64,000 nt of DNA from Onthophagus taurus (taxonomy: Eukaryota > Arthropoda > Insecta > Coleoptera > Scarabaeidae). Of the stretch, positions 63,338 through 64,000 are shown in pieces; positions within the stretch are counted from its first letter, which is position 1, and each line of letters opens with the position of its first letter. Below the pieces are notes generated by a model. That model had not been told where the DNA came from and did no database searches. It worked only from the letters and a program-made list of their open reading frames with translations. The stretch is taken from contig NW_027248939.1 of the NCBI RefSeq assembly GCF_036711975.1, positions 372,001 through 436,000 on the forward strand, in the 5' to 3' direction. Position numbers and translations under genes: made by a program.

Positions 63338-64000
63338 ATGACGAAAACACTTGGTTTTTATCTTCTTGAAGATTATTTTCGGAAATATCACTGTGAGTCC
63401 ATCTCGCGTGGTCTTCGAGGATTCGGCCCGATAATTTTAACTGGTATTAATATAGTGTGGCGAATGTACCCTTTAGTAATAGAAATTCAAAGTGGGTGTT
63501 ATTTAATAATTAAGAGAAACACATCATTTTTGTTTCAATGATTTTAGATTACAAGAAAAATTTTGAAAATATTTTATTTCATATGGGGATTTCCGCGATT
63601 TTGGTATTAGTCGTTTGTTGTAACATTCAGCTTCATCGTCATCAACAATGTTTAACCCATCTGATTAATTTATTGAGTGACTTTAATTTCGGTATTACGA
63701 AGAGCACAAACTCTGTTGATAAAAAACTAAAAACCTCATTAAAAATAATGTGTTATGGAGGATTTTTTATTACGTTTCTTATTACAAACATTTTCATGTG
63801 CAATGTTAATTGTAATAATTTTAAGGATACGGAGCATTGTTTAATACTGGTATATTACTTTCCGTATCAATTAAAACATTGGCAAATTACGTTAATGATG
63901 TTGTTTCAAATGTATACTATGGGGCTTACACTCAATTTTTTAGAGCTGTTTGCTTTATTAGCTTGGTATTCCATAAAAATTTTAATCTTACATATAAAAT
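63338..64000 (+). CDS. Odorant receptor, 5' part, continues beyond the window
   Basis: Exon 1 (63338-63491) encodes MTKTLGFYLLEDYFRKYHCE and ends in the same donor context (CAAA/GTGGGT) as the receptor at 36725. After a 56-nt intron, exon 2 starts at 63548 (NYKKNFENILFHMG) and is open to base 64000. Shared residues include SALVVLVVCC/SAILVLVVCC, LSDFNF, YYFPYQL and QITL. Identity to the first receptor is roughly 75-80% by eye. Both splice sites are intact and no stop is seen, so this is probably functional, but its 3' exons are outside the window. Confidence 0.82.

Overview
The window reads as insect nuclear DNA, most likely from a beetle. It is AT-rich, and the host genes have introns of about 36-95 bp with GT/AG ends. 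They encode insect-specific products: odorant receptors and an HVFLRFamide myosuppressin. Most of the rest is transposon sequence of many classes at different stages of decay. The order Coleoptera is inferred from gene type and intron size. No sequence search was run.

Five host loci look real, all on the plus strand. They are myosuppressin (4641-4938, two coding exons), a retinol-dehydrogenase-like short-chain dehydrogenase (20692-21813, three exons), a secreted protein of unknown function with two CxxC motifs (34210-35262), an apparently intact six-exon odorant receptor (36725-38127), and the first part of a paralogous receptor running off the right edge (63338-64000). The last two exons of a third related receptor survive as a relic at 4104-4341. 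The window is therefore a dispersed receptor cluster pulled apart by transposons.

From left to right: a hAT element with a nearly complete two-exon transposase (1-2627); a Ty3/gypsy relic and an inverted tRNA-like repeat (2.7-3.5 kb); the receptor relic and myosuppressin; foldback and Penelope termini (5.6-6.9 kb); a LINE with reverse transcriptase and RNase H (6.96-10.1 kb, minus) joined to a Penelope GIY-YIG fragment; a 21-bp minisatellite (11.55-12.34 kb); a decayed Ty3/gypsy element (about 14.3-19.9 kb, minus) split by a long-inverted-repeat Tc1/mariner-type element (14740-16921); the dehydrogenase; a jockey-type LINE (23.4-27.3 kb) with three small insertions; and a nest at 27.6-32.6 kb in which a LINE is split by a second LINE, itself split by a Transib element (29020-32057).

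The right half holds the secreted-protein gene and the odorant receptor, then a second nest (38.4-50.2 kb). It contains a MADF/BESS relic, a Tc1/mariner-type element with 410-bp inverted repeats and one stop codon in its transposase, and a piggyBac shell (41444-49942) enclosing a Penelope element, which encloses a young Ty3/gypsy retrotransposon with about 99% identical LTRs. Harbinger, Tc1/mariner-type and P-element (THAP) relics follow. A head-to-head Penelope element (57838-62262) interrupted by another Tc1/mariner-type element leads up to the last receptor gene. Apart from the host genes, no mobile element here appears fully functional. The closest are the hAT element, the 39-kb Tc1/mariner-type element and the Ty3/gypsy element.
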